Both the position numbers and the translations under genes were made by a program. Source: Chloroflexota bacterium (lineage in GTDB: Bacteria; Chloroflexota; Anaerolineae; Anaerolineales; Anaerolineaceae). Taken from it: 36,055 nucleotides of DNA. The stretch covers positions 1 to 36,055 of the forward strand of contig JAJFTV010000009.1 of the NCBI GenBank assembly GCA_021372725.1, read 5' to 3'. Below the pieces are notes generated by a model. It saw nothing but the letters and a program-made list of their open reading frames with translations. It was not told the origin of the DNA and searched no databases. This document shows positions 26,375 to 34,479 of this stretch, in pieces. Numbering within the stretch: the stretch's first letter is position 1; each line of letters begins with the position of its first letter.

Positions 26375-26776
26375 ATGAAAACGCTTTCCACTGTAGGAAC
26401 GGTTATTCTTTTTATCATTGCCTTAATCTCCATCGTTTTCGGTTTCTTGATGGTTGTAGGATCCACCAACCAGCAAAGCGGCTCATCCACCTGGCTCGTC
26501 CCTGGCTTTCTGATTATCGGTTTCGGGCTAGTTTGTGTGGTGGCAGCCATCATTTTGATATCCGTCTCCAGGCGTAAAGCCAAACAAGAAGCGGCTGCCC
26601 AGAATGTATCGATTAATGTTGACCTGCCAGGACAAATGAAGATCGACGCCATGAAATGCCAAAAATGCGGCGGCGAACTTTCCTCAGCGAATATCACAAT
26701 GGTCAATGGCGCTCCGGTAGTAACCTGCCCTTACTGCGGATCCACATATCAGATGACCGAAGAACCCAAGTGGTAA
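26375..26776 (+). CDS. Small zinc-ribbon membrane protein, function unknown
   Basis: A 133-residue protein with two transmembrane helices (about 8-28 and 42-64) separated by a short polar loop, then a basic stretch (RRKAKQ) and a cytoplasmic C-terminal rubredoxin-like zinc ribbon, CQKCGGEL...CPYCGSTYQ (about 96-124). Such zinc ribbons serve in protein or nucleic-acid contacts. It is the first gene of a plus-strand run that continues with the DUF2207-like protein after 48 bp, the radical SAM pair, a methyltransferase and uppP. AAAAGGAG lies 8 nt before the ATG. I do not recognise a named family. Confidence 0.8.
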   Translation: MKTLSTVGTVILFIIALISIVFGFLMVVGSTNQQSGSSTWLVPGFLIIGFGLVCVVAAIILISVSRRKAKQEAAAQNVSINVDLPGQMKIDAMKCQKCGGELSSANITMVNGAPVVTCPYCGSTYQMTEEPKW

Positions 26777-26824
26777 CGTTCATAGGCTATTTTATTGGTT
26801 GCTGAGAGAATTTCGGGAGGAAAC

Positions 26825-28534
26825 ATGAGTAAAAAAGTAGTGACTGTTTTTTTGATGATTTGTGTATTTTTGAGTCTGAACAACAGCCCGGTTACCGGAC
26901 AATCCTATTCCTTTCAGCTTCCATCAGCCCAAGTGAATTACCTCATTGAATCGGACGGTACTGCAACGATCGAATACATCTACGTTTTTTCAAACGACAA
27001 TGGCGCACCGGACATCGAATTTGTCGATATCGGAATGCCGGCCGGTTCAACTTATTCCTACAGTGATATGTCGGCTACAATCGACGAGCAAGCCATCACG
27101 CACATCCAAAATTCTGAATACGTTTCCAATGGCGTGGAGTTTGGTCTCGGATCCAACGCCATTCCGGCCGGGCAAACCGGTACTTTTCATGCTGTGATAC
27201 GGAATGTAAGCGGTACTGTCTTCCCGGGAACCGCAGAGGAGCAGGAAACTTACGTCGGAACCCAGTTTCAACCCAATTATTTTGATGGCAGTGCCGTCAG
27301 CGGAAAAACGGACATGACGGTTACCATCATCCTGCCACCCGGGCTGACCGAAAATGAACCCCGTTACTATACCCCTGATGGTTGGCCCGGTGCTGATGAA
27401 CCGGAAACAGGTTTCATGGGTGACCGGGCGTATTACCGTTGGCAGAGTGCCGACGCTCGCGGTGATGGGCAATACCTTTTTGGGGCATCCTTCCCCGCCC
27501 GCCTGATCCCGGAGAGTGCGATCGCGCAACCACCTGCCAACAACACCTTTTCTGACAATTCATCCGGCGGCATTTCGGTTGCGATTGGAAATTTCATCGA
27601 CAACATTTCGGGATTCGCCTGCTGCGGCATTTTTGCATTATTCTTTGGCTGGACAACTTATCAGGGCGTGGTCGGTTCAAAAAAGCGCCGGATGCAATAT
27701 CTTCCGCCCAAGGTATCCATCGAAGGGCACGGGATAAAACGCGGCCTTACGGCCGTCGAAGCAGCCGTTCTGATGCAACAGCCCATCGACAAGGTGTTTA
27801 CGATGATCCTCTTCTCGGTGGTCAAGAAGAACGCGGCCGAGGTGGTCACCCGCGATCCACTGGAGATCAAATTGATACAACCAACGCCGGAGGATTTGCG
27901 CGGTTATGAAACGGATTTCCTGAAAGCATTTGAAACAGCCGACGCTGCCAAAAGACGCCTGGCGTTACAGGACTTAATGGTCAAATTGATTCAGAGCGTC
28001 ACCCAAAAAATGAAAGGTTTCAGTCATAAGGAGACTGTCGAGTATTACAAACAGATCATTGAAAAGGCATGGGAACATGTGACAGCCGAGGATACACCCG
28101 AAGTAAAAGTACAGAATCTGGAAGAAGCCATGGATTGGACGATGGCGGACAAGGATTACGAAAATCGCTCCCGCCGTACCTTTACCGGCCCTGTGTTCCT
28201 GCCTATGTGGTGGGGACGCTATGATCCCACTTTCAGTACTTCATCAACCGGTGGCGGAACAGGCAATGTGAGCGTACCCCGGCCATCCGGTTCCGGTCAA
28301 TCCTCGCTTCCGCAGATGCCCGGCTCCGATTTTGCCGCTTCGGTTGTCAACGGCGTGAGTACTTTTTCTGCCGGCGTGATCGGCAACCTGACCAATTTCA
28401 CCGGTGCGGTCACCAACAAGACCAATCCGATACCCAAATCCAGCGGCAGAAGCAGCGGACGCAGCGGCGGGGGTTGTGCCTGTGCCTGCGCTTGTGCCAG
28501 TTGCGCCTGTGCCTGTGCCGGGGGCGGCCGGTAA
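26825..28534 (+). CDS. DUF2207-like membrane protein with a C-terminal Cys-Ala repeat tail
   Basis: A 569-residue protein. Signal peptide 1-26 (cut near VTG-QSY), extracytoplasmic beta-rich domain to about 255, one transmembrane helix at about 262-282, then a cytoplasmic helical part (KRGLTAVEAAVLM, VFTMILFSVVKKNAAEV) that looks like the winged-helix region of DUF2207 proteins. A Ser/Gly/Pro-rich linker (about 470-550) leads to the tail: after SGRSGGG, seven Cys at 551, 553, 555, 557, 560, 562 and 564 alternate with Ala, with one Ser at 559, ending GGGR. Such tails suggest metal binding or enzymatic crosslinking. GGGAGG lies 4 nt before ATG 26825. The downstream radical SAM gene starts 36 bp later. 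Confidence 0.85.
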   Translation: MSKKVVTVFLMICVFLSLNNSPVTGQSYSFQLPSAQVNYLIESDGTATIEYIYVFSNDNGAPDIEFVDIGMPAGSTYSYSDMSATIDEQAITHIQNSEYVSNGVEFGLGSNAIPAGQTGTFHAVIRNVSGTVFPGTAEEQETYVGTQFQPNYFDGSAVSGKTDMTVTIILPPGLTENEPRYYTPDGWPGADEPETGFMGDRAYYRWQSADARGDGQYLFGASFPARLIPESAIAQPPANNTFSDNSSGGISVAIGNFIDNISGFACCGIFALFFGWTTYQGVVGSKKRRMQYLPPKVSIEGHGIKRGLTAVEAAVLMQQPIDKVFTMILFSVVKKNAAEVVTRDPLEIKLIQPTPEDLRGYETDFLKAFETADAAKRRLALQDLMVKLIQSVTQKMKGFSHKETVEYYKQIIEKAWEHVTAEDTPEVKVQNLEEAMDWTMADKDYENRSRRTFTGPVFLPMWWGRYDPTFSTSSTGGGTGNVSVPRPSGSGQSSLPQMPGSDFAASVVNGVSTFSAGVIGNLTNFTGAVTNKTNPIPKSSGRSSGRSGGGCACACACASCACACAGGGR

Positions 28535-28570
28535 TTGACTACCCGGTGTATGCTGTAACCGTGCATTGCC

Positions 28571-30259
28571 ATGAACCTGAAAAGCCTGTTTAATCCTCAT
28601 CCAATCATCCAGCCGCCTTCCGCCGGCCTGTTCCATTATCGTGAGCAGACGGATGGCGGTGAGGCAAGGATGCATCTGCGGGTGGAGCCGGATGGCAGTG
28701 GTTTCCTAATGGTCAATGCCAGCCGTGTCTACCACTTCAACCCCACCGCAGCTTTTATGACCTACCTTGTTCTGGAAAAATCATCCCGGGCACAAGCTGT
28801 CAGATCCATCATGCACGCATACAATGTTTCAAAAACCCAGGCCCGCCGGGATTTTTCCGATCTGGCCGGTCAAATCAGGCTCATCATCACCCCGGCCTAC
28901 GAGCGGGTTTCCACCCTGATACATGATTTCAACAATTTAACGGCGGATGATATTACCGCGCTTCAGGCAGCAAGCGGATTGATCAACCATCTGGAGTATT
29001 CCCACCTCATGCAAACCCTGCAGCCCGGTGATGAAGACAATCTGATCGCGTTGATCCCCGTCATCGCCGGTTTGCCGGCCCAAACACGGATCAATCTCAT
29101 CCATCATCTGCAATCCGGCGGGCAAGCACACCTTTCAGAGCTGGCTCAGAAAGTGGAAGAGCTCGATTCCTCATCGCTTGACGCCTTGCAGGAGATCACC
29201 CGCCAAAAACCGGATCTGGATAGCATCGAGCCAATCTTCGATACCATCCTGCCATTTTCAAAAACAGATTTAACCGCACCCTATCGAATGGATCTGGCAC
29301 TGACCTACCGCTGTAACAACGACTGTCATCACTGCTATAACCCGCTTCACCGTCAGCGTAACGAGCTGGATACAGCCGGCTGGAAAGCTGTCATCGATGA
29401 ATTGTGGAAAGCAGGCATTCCGCACATCATCTTTACCGGCGGCGAGCCCACCCTGCGCAGCGATTTACCCGAACTGATTGCCCATGCCGAACACAATGGA
29501 CAGATCACCGGTATTAATACCAACGGCCGCCGGCTGCAGGATCCGCAGTACGTTCAACAACTCGTAGATGCCGGACTGGATCACATCCAGATCACTCTGG
29601 AATCACATGACGCACAAATCCATGATGCAATGGTCAATCACCCGGGAGCCTGGCAGGAGACGACAGCCGGCATCCGCAATGCCTTGGCCACCCGCCTGTA
29701 CGTGATGACCAACACCACCCTGCTGACCAATAACTACTCACTGCTGCGGGAAACTTTGCAATTCCTGGCCGATCTGGGTGTCAAACGGGTTGGACTCAAT
29801 GCGCTGATCTATTCCGGCCAGGGAGAAACCGTCGGAACCGGTTTACGGGAGGAAAATCTGCCAGATCTGCTGGTTTGCGCCCGCCAGATGGTCACCCGAA
29901 ATCACCAGAAATTGACCTGGTACACACCCACCCAATACTGCCATTTCGATCCGGTCCTATTCGATTTTGAAACATTGGGGGTCAAAGGCTGTACGGCTGC
30001 CTTGTATAACATGTGCGTGGAGCCAGACGGGAAAGTGCTGCCCTGCCAGTCGTATTACCAGCCGATCGGTCAAATACTGAAACAGCCCTGGACAGAAATC
30101 TGGAACCATGAACTGGCACAAAGCCTGCGAAACCGTACTCACGTGGACAATGAATGCAGAGACTGCAGGATGTTGGCAATTTGCGGGGGAGGATGCCCGC
30201 TGGCATCCCAGGCAGGCAGGATTGAAGCACCGCATGCCATTCATTTTATCGATGCCTGA
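28571..30259 (+). CDS. PqqD-like/radical SAM/SPASM enzyme, probable peptide maturase
   Basis: A 562-residue protein. Residues about 30-115 look like a PqqD-type peptide-recognition domain (HLRVEPDGSGFLMVNASRVY, then NVSKTQARRDF). A helical insert spans about 120-235. The radical SAM core begins with C248, C252 and C255 (CNNDCHHC, the CX3CX2C [4Fe-4S]/SAM site), and FTGGEPTLRSDL provides the GGE motif. The SPASM extension has C474, C482, C492, C529, C532, C538 and C542, enough for two auxiliary clusters. SPASM enzymes with PqqD domains typically make thioether or C-C crosslinks in ribosomal peptides (SCIFF, sactipeptide and PQQ systems). Substrate inferred from context: the Cys-Ala tail encoded 36 bp upstream. 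Confidence 0.9.
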   Translation: MNLKSLFNPHPIIQPPSAGLFHYREQTDGGEARMHLRVEPDGSGFLMVNASRVYHFNPTAAFMTYLVLEKSSRAQAVRSIMHAYNVSKTQARRDFSDLAGQIRLIITPAYERVSTLIHDFNNLTADDITALQAASGLINHLEYSHLMQTLQPGDEDNLIALIPVIAGLPAQTRINLIHHLQSGGQAHLSELAQKVEELDSSSLDALQEITRQKPDLDSIEPIFDTILPFSKTDLTAPYRMDLALTYRCNNDCHHCYNPLHRQRNELDTAGWKAVIDELWKAGIPHIIFTGGEPTLRSDLPELIAHAEHNGQITGINTNGRRLQDPQYVQQLVDAGLDHIQITLESHDAQIHDAMVNHPGAWQETTAGIRNALATRLYVMTNTTLLTNNYSLLRETLQFLADLGVKRVGLNALIYSGQGETVGTGLREENLPDLLVCARQMVTRNHQKLTWYTPTQYCHFDPVLFDFETLGVKGCTAALYNMCVEPDGKVLPCQSYYQPIGQILKQPWTEIWNHELAQSLRNRTHVDNECRDCRMLAICGGGCPLASQAGRIEAPHAIHFIDA

Positions 30260-30272
30260 TTGGAGGAGGAAT

Positions 30273-31445
30273 ATGTCTCTTATTGACGATATCAAGGATA
30301 TTTTTTTCACCCGCCACAAGCCGGTTGAAAATGGTATTTACCATTACCAGGCTCCCCCTGATGCACCATTCCCCTACCGGCTGCACCTGCGCATTGAAAA
30401 GGACGGCGAGGGGATCTTGCTGGTCAATGCCAGTACAGTTTTACACCTCAACCAGACTGCAACAGAGTATGCATACCACCTGGTCAATCAGACACCGGAA
30501 GAAACGTTGGCGAAAAGGATTTCACGCCGTTATAACATAAGCAGTGATCAGGCATTGGAAGATTTCAGGGACTTTCAAAACAGCATTCAAACATTGATTG
30601 AAAGCCCTGATCTGGATCCAGTCACCTTTCTTGCTTTTGACCGCGCAACCCCCTACAGTGATGAGATTCTTGCCCCCTACCGATTGGATTGCGCGCTGAC
30701 TTACCAGACGATCGATACGGAAGGCATCGAATCCGCGCCCCGAGAACGTGTTGCACGGGAACTGACCACCGAGGAGTGGATTACGATCATCGACAAGGCC
30801 TGGGATGCAGGCATCCCGCATCTCATCTTCACCGGTGGAGAACCCACCATCCGCCCTGATCTGGCTGAATTGATCGCTGCGGCTGAAAAGAATGGCCAGG
30901 TGACCGGCCTACTCACCAGTGGATACCGTCTGACTGAGCATGATTACCTGGAAACATTGCTGCAAAACGGATTGGACCACGTGATGCTGGTTCTCCAGCC
31001 GGATGAGGATTACGCCTGGGAGGCACTGCGTGATCTGTTGGCAGCCGATATTTTCGTCACCGTCCATCTCACCATCAGCTCGGATAATTTTGACGTGTAC
31101 AAGGCCCGACTCGACCGGTTGACCGAAATGGGCGTAGACAATCTCTCCCTCAGCACCCGCAGCAAGGCACTTGAGGGCACACTCCAGCAGGTTCGTAACG
31201 AGATTCAATACCGCAATATCAACCTGGTTTGGGATCTGCCGGTGCCGTACTCCTCGCTAAACCCGGTGGCATTGGAAATGGATCAGGACAAGGAGTACGT
31301 TTCGGGTGAAGGGCGCGCCTGGCTGTATGTTGAACCGGACGGCGATGTTCTTCCCCGCCAGGGGAAAGCCCAGTCGCTGGGGAACCTCCTGACCGATCCC
31401 TGGTCAGAGATTTGGGCAAAAGCCACGGAAATCCGGCCGGGGTAA
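30273..31445 (+). CDS. Radical SAM-like paralogue lacking all cluster cysteines (pseudoenzyme)
   Basis: A 390-residue relative of the preceding enzyme in tandem. Its N-terminus repeats the PqqD-like domain (HLRIEKDGEGILLVNASTVL against HLRVEPDGSGFLMVNASRVY). The barrel aligns well: YRLDCALTY against YRMDLALTY, GIPHLIFTGGEPTIRPDLAE against GIPHIIFTGGEPTLRSDLPE. But the CX3CX2C segment is replaced by QTIDTEGIESAP (about 146-157), and the SPASM start LYVEPDGDVLPRQ has Arg where Cys is expected; the protein ends soon after, without the last four cysteines. It cannot bind the catalytic cluster. Intact frame and GGAGGAGGA before ATG 30273 argue for a conserved role, such as partner or peptide-binding subunit. 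The stop abuts the next ATG. Confidence 0.85.
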   Translation: MSLIDDIKDIFFTRHKPVENGIYHYQAPPDAPFPYRLHLRIEKDGEGILLVNASTVLHLNQTATEYAYHLVNQTPEETLAKRISRRYNISSDQALEDFRDFQNSIQTLIESPDLDPVTFLAFDRATPYSDEILAPYRLDCALTYQTIDTEGIESAPRERVARELTTEEWITIIDKAWDAGIPHLIFTGGEPTIRPDLAELIAAAEKNGQVTGLLTSGYRLTEHDYLETLLQNGLDHVMLVLQPDEDYAWEALRDLLAADIFVTVHLTISSDNFDVYKARLDRLTEMGVDNLSLSTRSKALEGTLQQVRNEIQYRNINLVWDLPVPYSSLNPVALEMDQDKEYVSGEGRAWLYVEPDGDVLPRQGKAQSLGNLLTDPWSEIWAKATEIRPG

Positions 31446-32213
31446 ATGGATAAAGCACCGCGGTTGGGGGCAGATGGCTGGCACGCCCGATTTTTACAGC
31501 AGGCTGGCTGGACACGGCAGGTGCGTGATTATCTGGCCGTCGAATTGGGGCTGGCCAATGACGCCCGCATTTTGGAGGTGGGCTGCGGTACAGGCGTGAT
31601 TACCGCCGAGTTGGGCAAGTACGGCCCGACCCAGGTTTGCGGATTGGACATCTCGCCTGCATTCCTGCGTAAAGCGACTGATTGTGACAAACAGACATTT
31701 TTTACTTGCGCTGACGCCTTTCGACTGCCATACCGAAAACGCGTTTTTACCCATTGCGTTTGTCATTTCCTGCTGCTCTGGCTTGCACAACCCCTGCCTG
31801 CACTGAAGGAGATGATCCGGGTGACCCAAAGCGGAGGCAGCATTATCCTGTTTGCCGAACCGGACTATTCTGCCCGCATCGATTATCCAGAATCCCTAAA
31901 AAAGCTGGGCGTTCTACAGGCACAGTCGCTGGCATCCCAGGGGGCCGACCCGAACATCGGCAGATCCCTTGCTCATCTGCTGGTTCAGGCCGGTTGTGTG
32001 GATGTACACAGCGGGTTGATGGGCGGTCAGTGGGGCTCACAAACCGGTAGCGGCTTTATCCGCTCAGAACAGGATATACTACGGGCTGATTTATCCGGCC
32101 GCATCCCGGATGATGAGCTGGAACGTTTGCTCTCTTTTGACCGGCAAGCCTGGAAAGACGGTATCCGCATCCTGTATGTACCCACGTTTTATGCCTGGGG
32201 CAGAGTTGCATAA
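31446..32213 (+). CDS. Class I SAM-dependent methyltransferase
   Basis: A 255-residue Methyltransf_11/25-type protein. Motif I is ARILEVGCGTGVITAELG (about 40-57), motif II GLDISPAFLRKA, and motif IV lies in ADAFRLPY...HCVCHFLLLW. The substrate region is the variable C-terminal 120 residues and gives no match that I recognise. The ATG immediately follows the stop of the radical SAM-like paralogue (TAA-ATG), so translation is coupled, and the product probably works in the same process: methylating the modified protein or a small cofactor. This function is inference. Confidence 0.87.
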   Translation: MDKAPRLGADGWHARFLQQAGWTRQVRDYLAVELGLANDARILEVGCGTGVITAELGKYGPTQVCGLDISPAFLRKATDCDKQTFFTCADAFRLPYRKRVFTHCVCHFLLLWLAQPLPALKEMIRVTQSGGSIILFAEPDYSARIDYPESLKKLGVLQAQSLASQGADPNIGRSLAHLLVQAGCVDVHSGLMGGQWGSQTGSGFIRSEQDILRADLSGRIPDDELERLLSFDRQAWKDGIRILYVPTFYAWGRVA

Positions 32214-32255
32214 TCCATATCATTGCAGGGGACTTTCCCCTGCCGGGAGCATCGC

Positions 32256-33053
32256 ATGTTTGCAGATTTAATTTCAGCCATTATATTGGGGGTTATTGAA
32301 GGCCTGACCGAGTTCATCCCGGTTTCCTCCACCGGGCATTTGATTGTCGCCGGCCACCTGCTTGGGTTCGAGGGAGCGCGTGCCTCCACATTCGAAATTT
32401 TCATCCAACTGGGAGCCATACTGGCGGTGGTTATCCTGTTTTGGGATCGCTTTATTCATTTGTTCGATTTTAAGAAGAAGGAAGGTTTCGCCGGGCTGCG
32501 GGGTATTGGTCTACTGGCAATCACCTCTTTTCCGGCGTTGGCGCTCGGGGCATTGACCTACGATATCATCAAGGAGTATTTATTCAGCCCGCTCACCGTT
32601 GCCATCGGGTTGGGGATCGGCGGGATTGCCATCCTGGTTGTTGAAAAGGTTTTGAAAAAGAGTACCCACGGCGGCCTGGATTCGATCACCTGGAAGGATG
32701 CGTTGGTCATCGGGTTGTTTCAAATCCTGGCGCTCTGGCCCGGGGTATCCCGTTCTGCCGCTACCATCCTGAGCGGCATGGGGCGCGGGCTGGATCGACG
32801 CACCGCTGCAGAATACTCATTTTTCGCAGCAGTACCAGCGCTGGCAGCCGCGGCGTTTTATGACCTGTATAAAAATATCAACGCCCTGCAATCATCCGAT
32901 ATATTAATCTTTGGTGTGGGTTTTCTGGTCGCGTTTGTTTCCGCCTGGTTTGCCGTCAAGTTCTTCTTAAAATTGATCAGCAATAATAATCTGAACCCGT
33001 TTGGCTGGTATCGGATTTTGGTGGCGGTGCTGATCCTCGTCGTCTTGTATTAG
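32256..33053 (+). CDS. uppP: Undecaprenyl-diphosphatase (UppP/BacA)
   Basis: A 265-residue integral membrane enzyme with about eight helices. The two conserved active-site blocks are LGVIEGLTEFIPVSSTGHLI (residues 11-30, with the E-x4-E and PVSSTGH segment) and PGVSRSAATILSGMGRG in the second half. It recycles undecaprenyl pyrophosphate to the lipid carrier phosphate for cell-wall and surface-glycan synthesis, and gives bacitracin tolerance. GGGAG lies 6 nt before ATG 32256. It follows the methyltransferase gene after 42 bp and may be read through from the operon, though its function is housekeeping. Confidence 0.95.
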   Translation: MFADLISAIILGVIEGLTEFIPVSSTGHLIVAGHLLGFEGARASTFEIFIQLGAILAVVILFWDRFIHLFDFKKKEGFAGLRGIGLLAITSFPALALGALTYDIIKEYLFSPLTVAIGLGIGGIAILVVEKVLKKSTHGGLDSITWKDALVIGLFQILALWPGVSRSAATILSGMGRGLDRRTAAEYSFFAAVPALAAAAFYDLYKNINALQSSDILIFGVGFLVAFVSAWFAVKFFLKLISNNNLNPFGWYRILVAVLILVVLY

Positions 33054-33078
33054 AAGCGGGCAAATCGGCAAACAAAAA

Positions 33079-33675
33079 TCAGGGCTCTTTCAGATAGGTC
33101 TTGAGATCTGCCGGGGCTACGGCGACATTCTGGTCGGGATCAAAAACACAATCATCCCGTTGGCAGTAGTACAGGCGGTCCCACTTCTCCATGGATTTCT
33201 GCCAGGCTGCCATTTCCTTTTCACTTTTATCTTGAAAGGCATGGAGATCCTTGAAAAAGCTGCGTGTATAACGGATCGTCATGAAAATAAAAAAAACAGA
33301 AAAGGCAATCGAGCCGTAGAAAATCTGCTGCCACTGGGTAATGCCCCTTTGAATGCCTGCCAGATAACCGGCGACGACTCCCGTTAAGGCCACCGTGGAA
33401 AGCAGCATAAACAAGCCACCGGCGCAGTTGATCGGGCTTTTAGACTCTGGCTGTTTTGGAGGGGTCAGCTTTTTACGCAATTCCGCATCCGGTATACTGT
33501 TTATGGCTGGATTTTCAGTATTCAGCGTGCTTTGGTCAACTGGTTCTATCTTCCGGGTGAGTTGTACAGGGATTTCAACCGTTTTATTACTTTGACTTGT
33601 GGCTAGAACAGAAACCTTTTCAACTTGATCAGATAATCCACATTTTGGACAGACCGGGGTAACTGGATCATTCAT
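33079..33675 (-). CDS. Zinc-ribbon membrane protein, function unknown
   Basis: A 198-residue protein. The N-terminal CPKCG (residues 9-13) and C-terminal YYCQRDDCVFDP (about 168-179) could together form one zinc-binding knuckle pair. A charged, probably disordered stretch (20-80) follows, then two transmembrane helices (about 84-106 and 117-137) and a helical region rich in Lys/Glu/Trp (FQDKSEKEMAAWQKSMEKW). Layout is like other uncharacterised bacterial zinc-ribbon membrane proteins. It is convergent with uppP (25 bp gap) and separated from tRNA-Pro by the tRNA promoter. No family recognised. Confidence 0.75.
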   Translation of the reverse strand: MNDPVTPVCPKCGLSDQVEKVSVLATSQSNKTVEIPVQLTRKIEPVDQSTLNTENPAINSIPDAELRKKLTPPKQPESKSPINCAGGLFMLLSTVALTGVVAGYLAGIQRGITQWQQIFYGSIAFSVFFIFMTIRYTRSFFKDLHAFQDKSEKEMAAWQKSMEKWDRLYYCQRDDCVFDPDQNVAVAPADLKTYLKEP

Positions 33676-33741
33676 GGGGGCTTCCTCAAGACAAGAATGG
33701 CCTATTATAACATGCGGCTTTTAACGATCACTCGTTTACTC

Positions 33742-33770
33742 TTTACATTCTGATAAAAGCACCGTATAAT
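33742..33770 (+). promoter_or_regulatory. Promoter of tRNA-Pro
   Basis: TTTACA (33742-33747), 17-nt spacer, TATAAT (33765-33770), predicted start about 13 nt before the tRNA. Near-consensus. Confidence 0.75.
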
Positions 33771-33789
33771 TTTCGATCGTAAGAATGTT

Positions 33790-33864
33790 CGGGGCGTAGC
33801 GCAGACCGGCTAGCGCGCTTGCATGGGGTGCAAGAGGCCGGAGGTTCAAATCCTCTCGCCCCGA
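33790..33864 (+). tRNA. tRNA-Pro (anticodon GGG)
   Basis: Acceptor CGGGGCG (33790-33796) pairs with CGCCCCG (33857-33863), discriminator A. D stem GCGC/GCGC (33799-33802/33813-33816). Anticodon stem CTTGC/GCAAG encloses loop ATGGGGT, giving GGG at 33825-33827. T arm GGAGG-TTCAAAT-CCTCT. CCA is not encoded. This is the intact copy; the integrated element follows it. Confidence 0.96.
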
Positions 33865-33866
33865 CA
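33795..33866 (+). repeat. attL: 72-bp direct repeat inside tRNA-Pro
   Basis: Identical to 35879-35950. It runs from the last two acceptor bases through the 3' end plus CA; the sequences diverge on both sides. Confidence 0.85.
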
Positions 33867-33868
33867 AC

Positions 33869-33912
33869 CGGACGTTTGTGTAGTGCAATAGACTACATAA
33901 GCGTCCGTTTTT
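33869..33912 (+). terminator. Long hairpin and T-run after tRNA-Pro, overlapping the left terminal repeat
   Basis: CGGACGTTTGTGTAGT (33869-33884) pairs with ACTACATAAGCGTCCG (33892-33907) over 16 positions with mostly G-U exceptions, followed by TTTTTTT. It should end the tRNA transcript. It lies inside the element, so the element brings its own terminator for the tRNA. Confidence 0.75.
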
Positions 33913-33956
33913 TATATACATGGCTCAACCGCAGCCCGTTAGTGTAGGAGAGGATC

Positions 33957-34330
33957 ATGGAGTTGTCAAAGGCGGTCAAAGGGTTTCTTATTTCTCGTGA
34001 TGATTTATCCATCACCACCGTGCAGATGTACACCTGGGCGCTGGGATTGCTGACCCGGTATCTGCAAGACAAGCCGGGCGAAGCCGTGACCAGTGAGGAT
34101 CTGCATCTGTTCTTCCGATGGCTGCGTGAGGAATATAAGCCTACCCGGATGAATGGCGACACCAGTCGCTTGCCGGCCGCAGTCTGGAAAATATCTGGAC
34201 GGCCATGCGCAGCTTCTGGCGGTTGGGAGTGAAGGAGATGGGCTGGCAGCACGTTGACTACGATGTGCAGAAGCCGCGATATAAGCCGCGCCAGGTGGCC
34301 GATACCGTGTACGGTCTTGCGCAAGAGCCT
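33957..34330 (+). pseudogene. Tyrosine integrase, frameshifted and truncated
   Basis: ATG at 33957 after AGGAGAGG. The first about 65 residues (SKAVKGFLISRDDLSITTVQ, then LTRYLQDKPGEAVTSEDLHL and WLREEYKPTRMNG) match the N-terminal SAM-like core-binding domain of phage integrases. Homology continues in another frame (SLENIWTAMRSFWRLGVKEM from about 34178, then DVQKPRYKPRQ), so a single-base indel lies near 34150-34166. After about 34310 no similarity remains, and the catalytic domain with its Arg-His-Arg-Tyr set is absent. This was the element's recombinase; it cannot be active as encoded. Confidence 0.8.
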
Positions 34331-34393
34331 GTAATTTCTGGGTATTTTTTCCTCGTTTATGGTTTCAAGCATTTTGTTTCTCTTCTCGTGTTA

Positions 34394-34433
34394 CTACTGT
34401 TGCATTTGTTATATATACTACTGTAGCATTTAT
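34394..34433 (+). promoter_or_regulatory. Direct repeats upstream of the repressor gene, candidate operators
   Basis: TACTACTGTTGCATTT (34394-34409) and TACTACTGTAGCATTT (34418-34433) differ at one base and are 24 bp apart. The second contains the palindrome CTACTGTAG (34420-34428). They end 8 bp before the -35 at 34442, a typical place for autoregulation by the encoded repressor. Confidence 0.5.
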
Positions 34434-34441
34434 CAAGTACT

Positions 34442-34471
34442 TTGTAGATTTTCATTACAATTTGCTATAAT
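34442..34471 (+). promoter_or_regulatory. Promoter of the repressor gene, apparently giving a leaderless mRNA
   Basis: TTGTAG (34442-34447), 18-nt spacer, TATAAT (34466-34471). The start codon ATG is at 34480, 8 nt after the -10 box, so transcription would begin at or next to the ATG. No Shine-Dalgarno is present. Confidence 0.6.
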
Positions 34472-34479
34472 GGGTTAAC

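Noticed and set aside
28244..28675. Minus-strand frames rich in Gln-Ala or Thr-Gly repeats opposite the Cys-Ala tail
   Set aside because: They arise from the repeated TGTGCC-type codons of the real gene read on the other strand.
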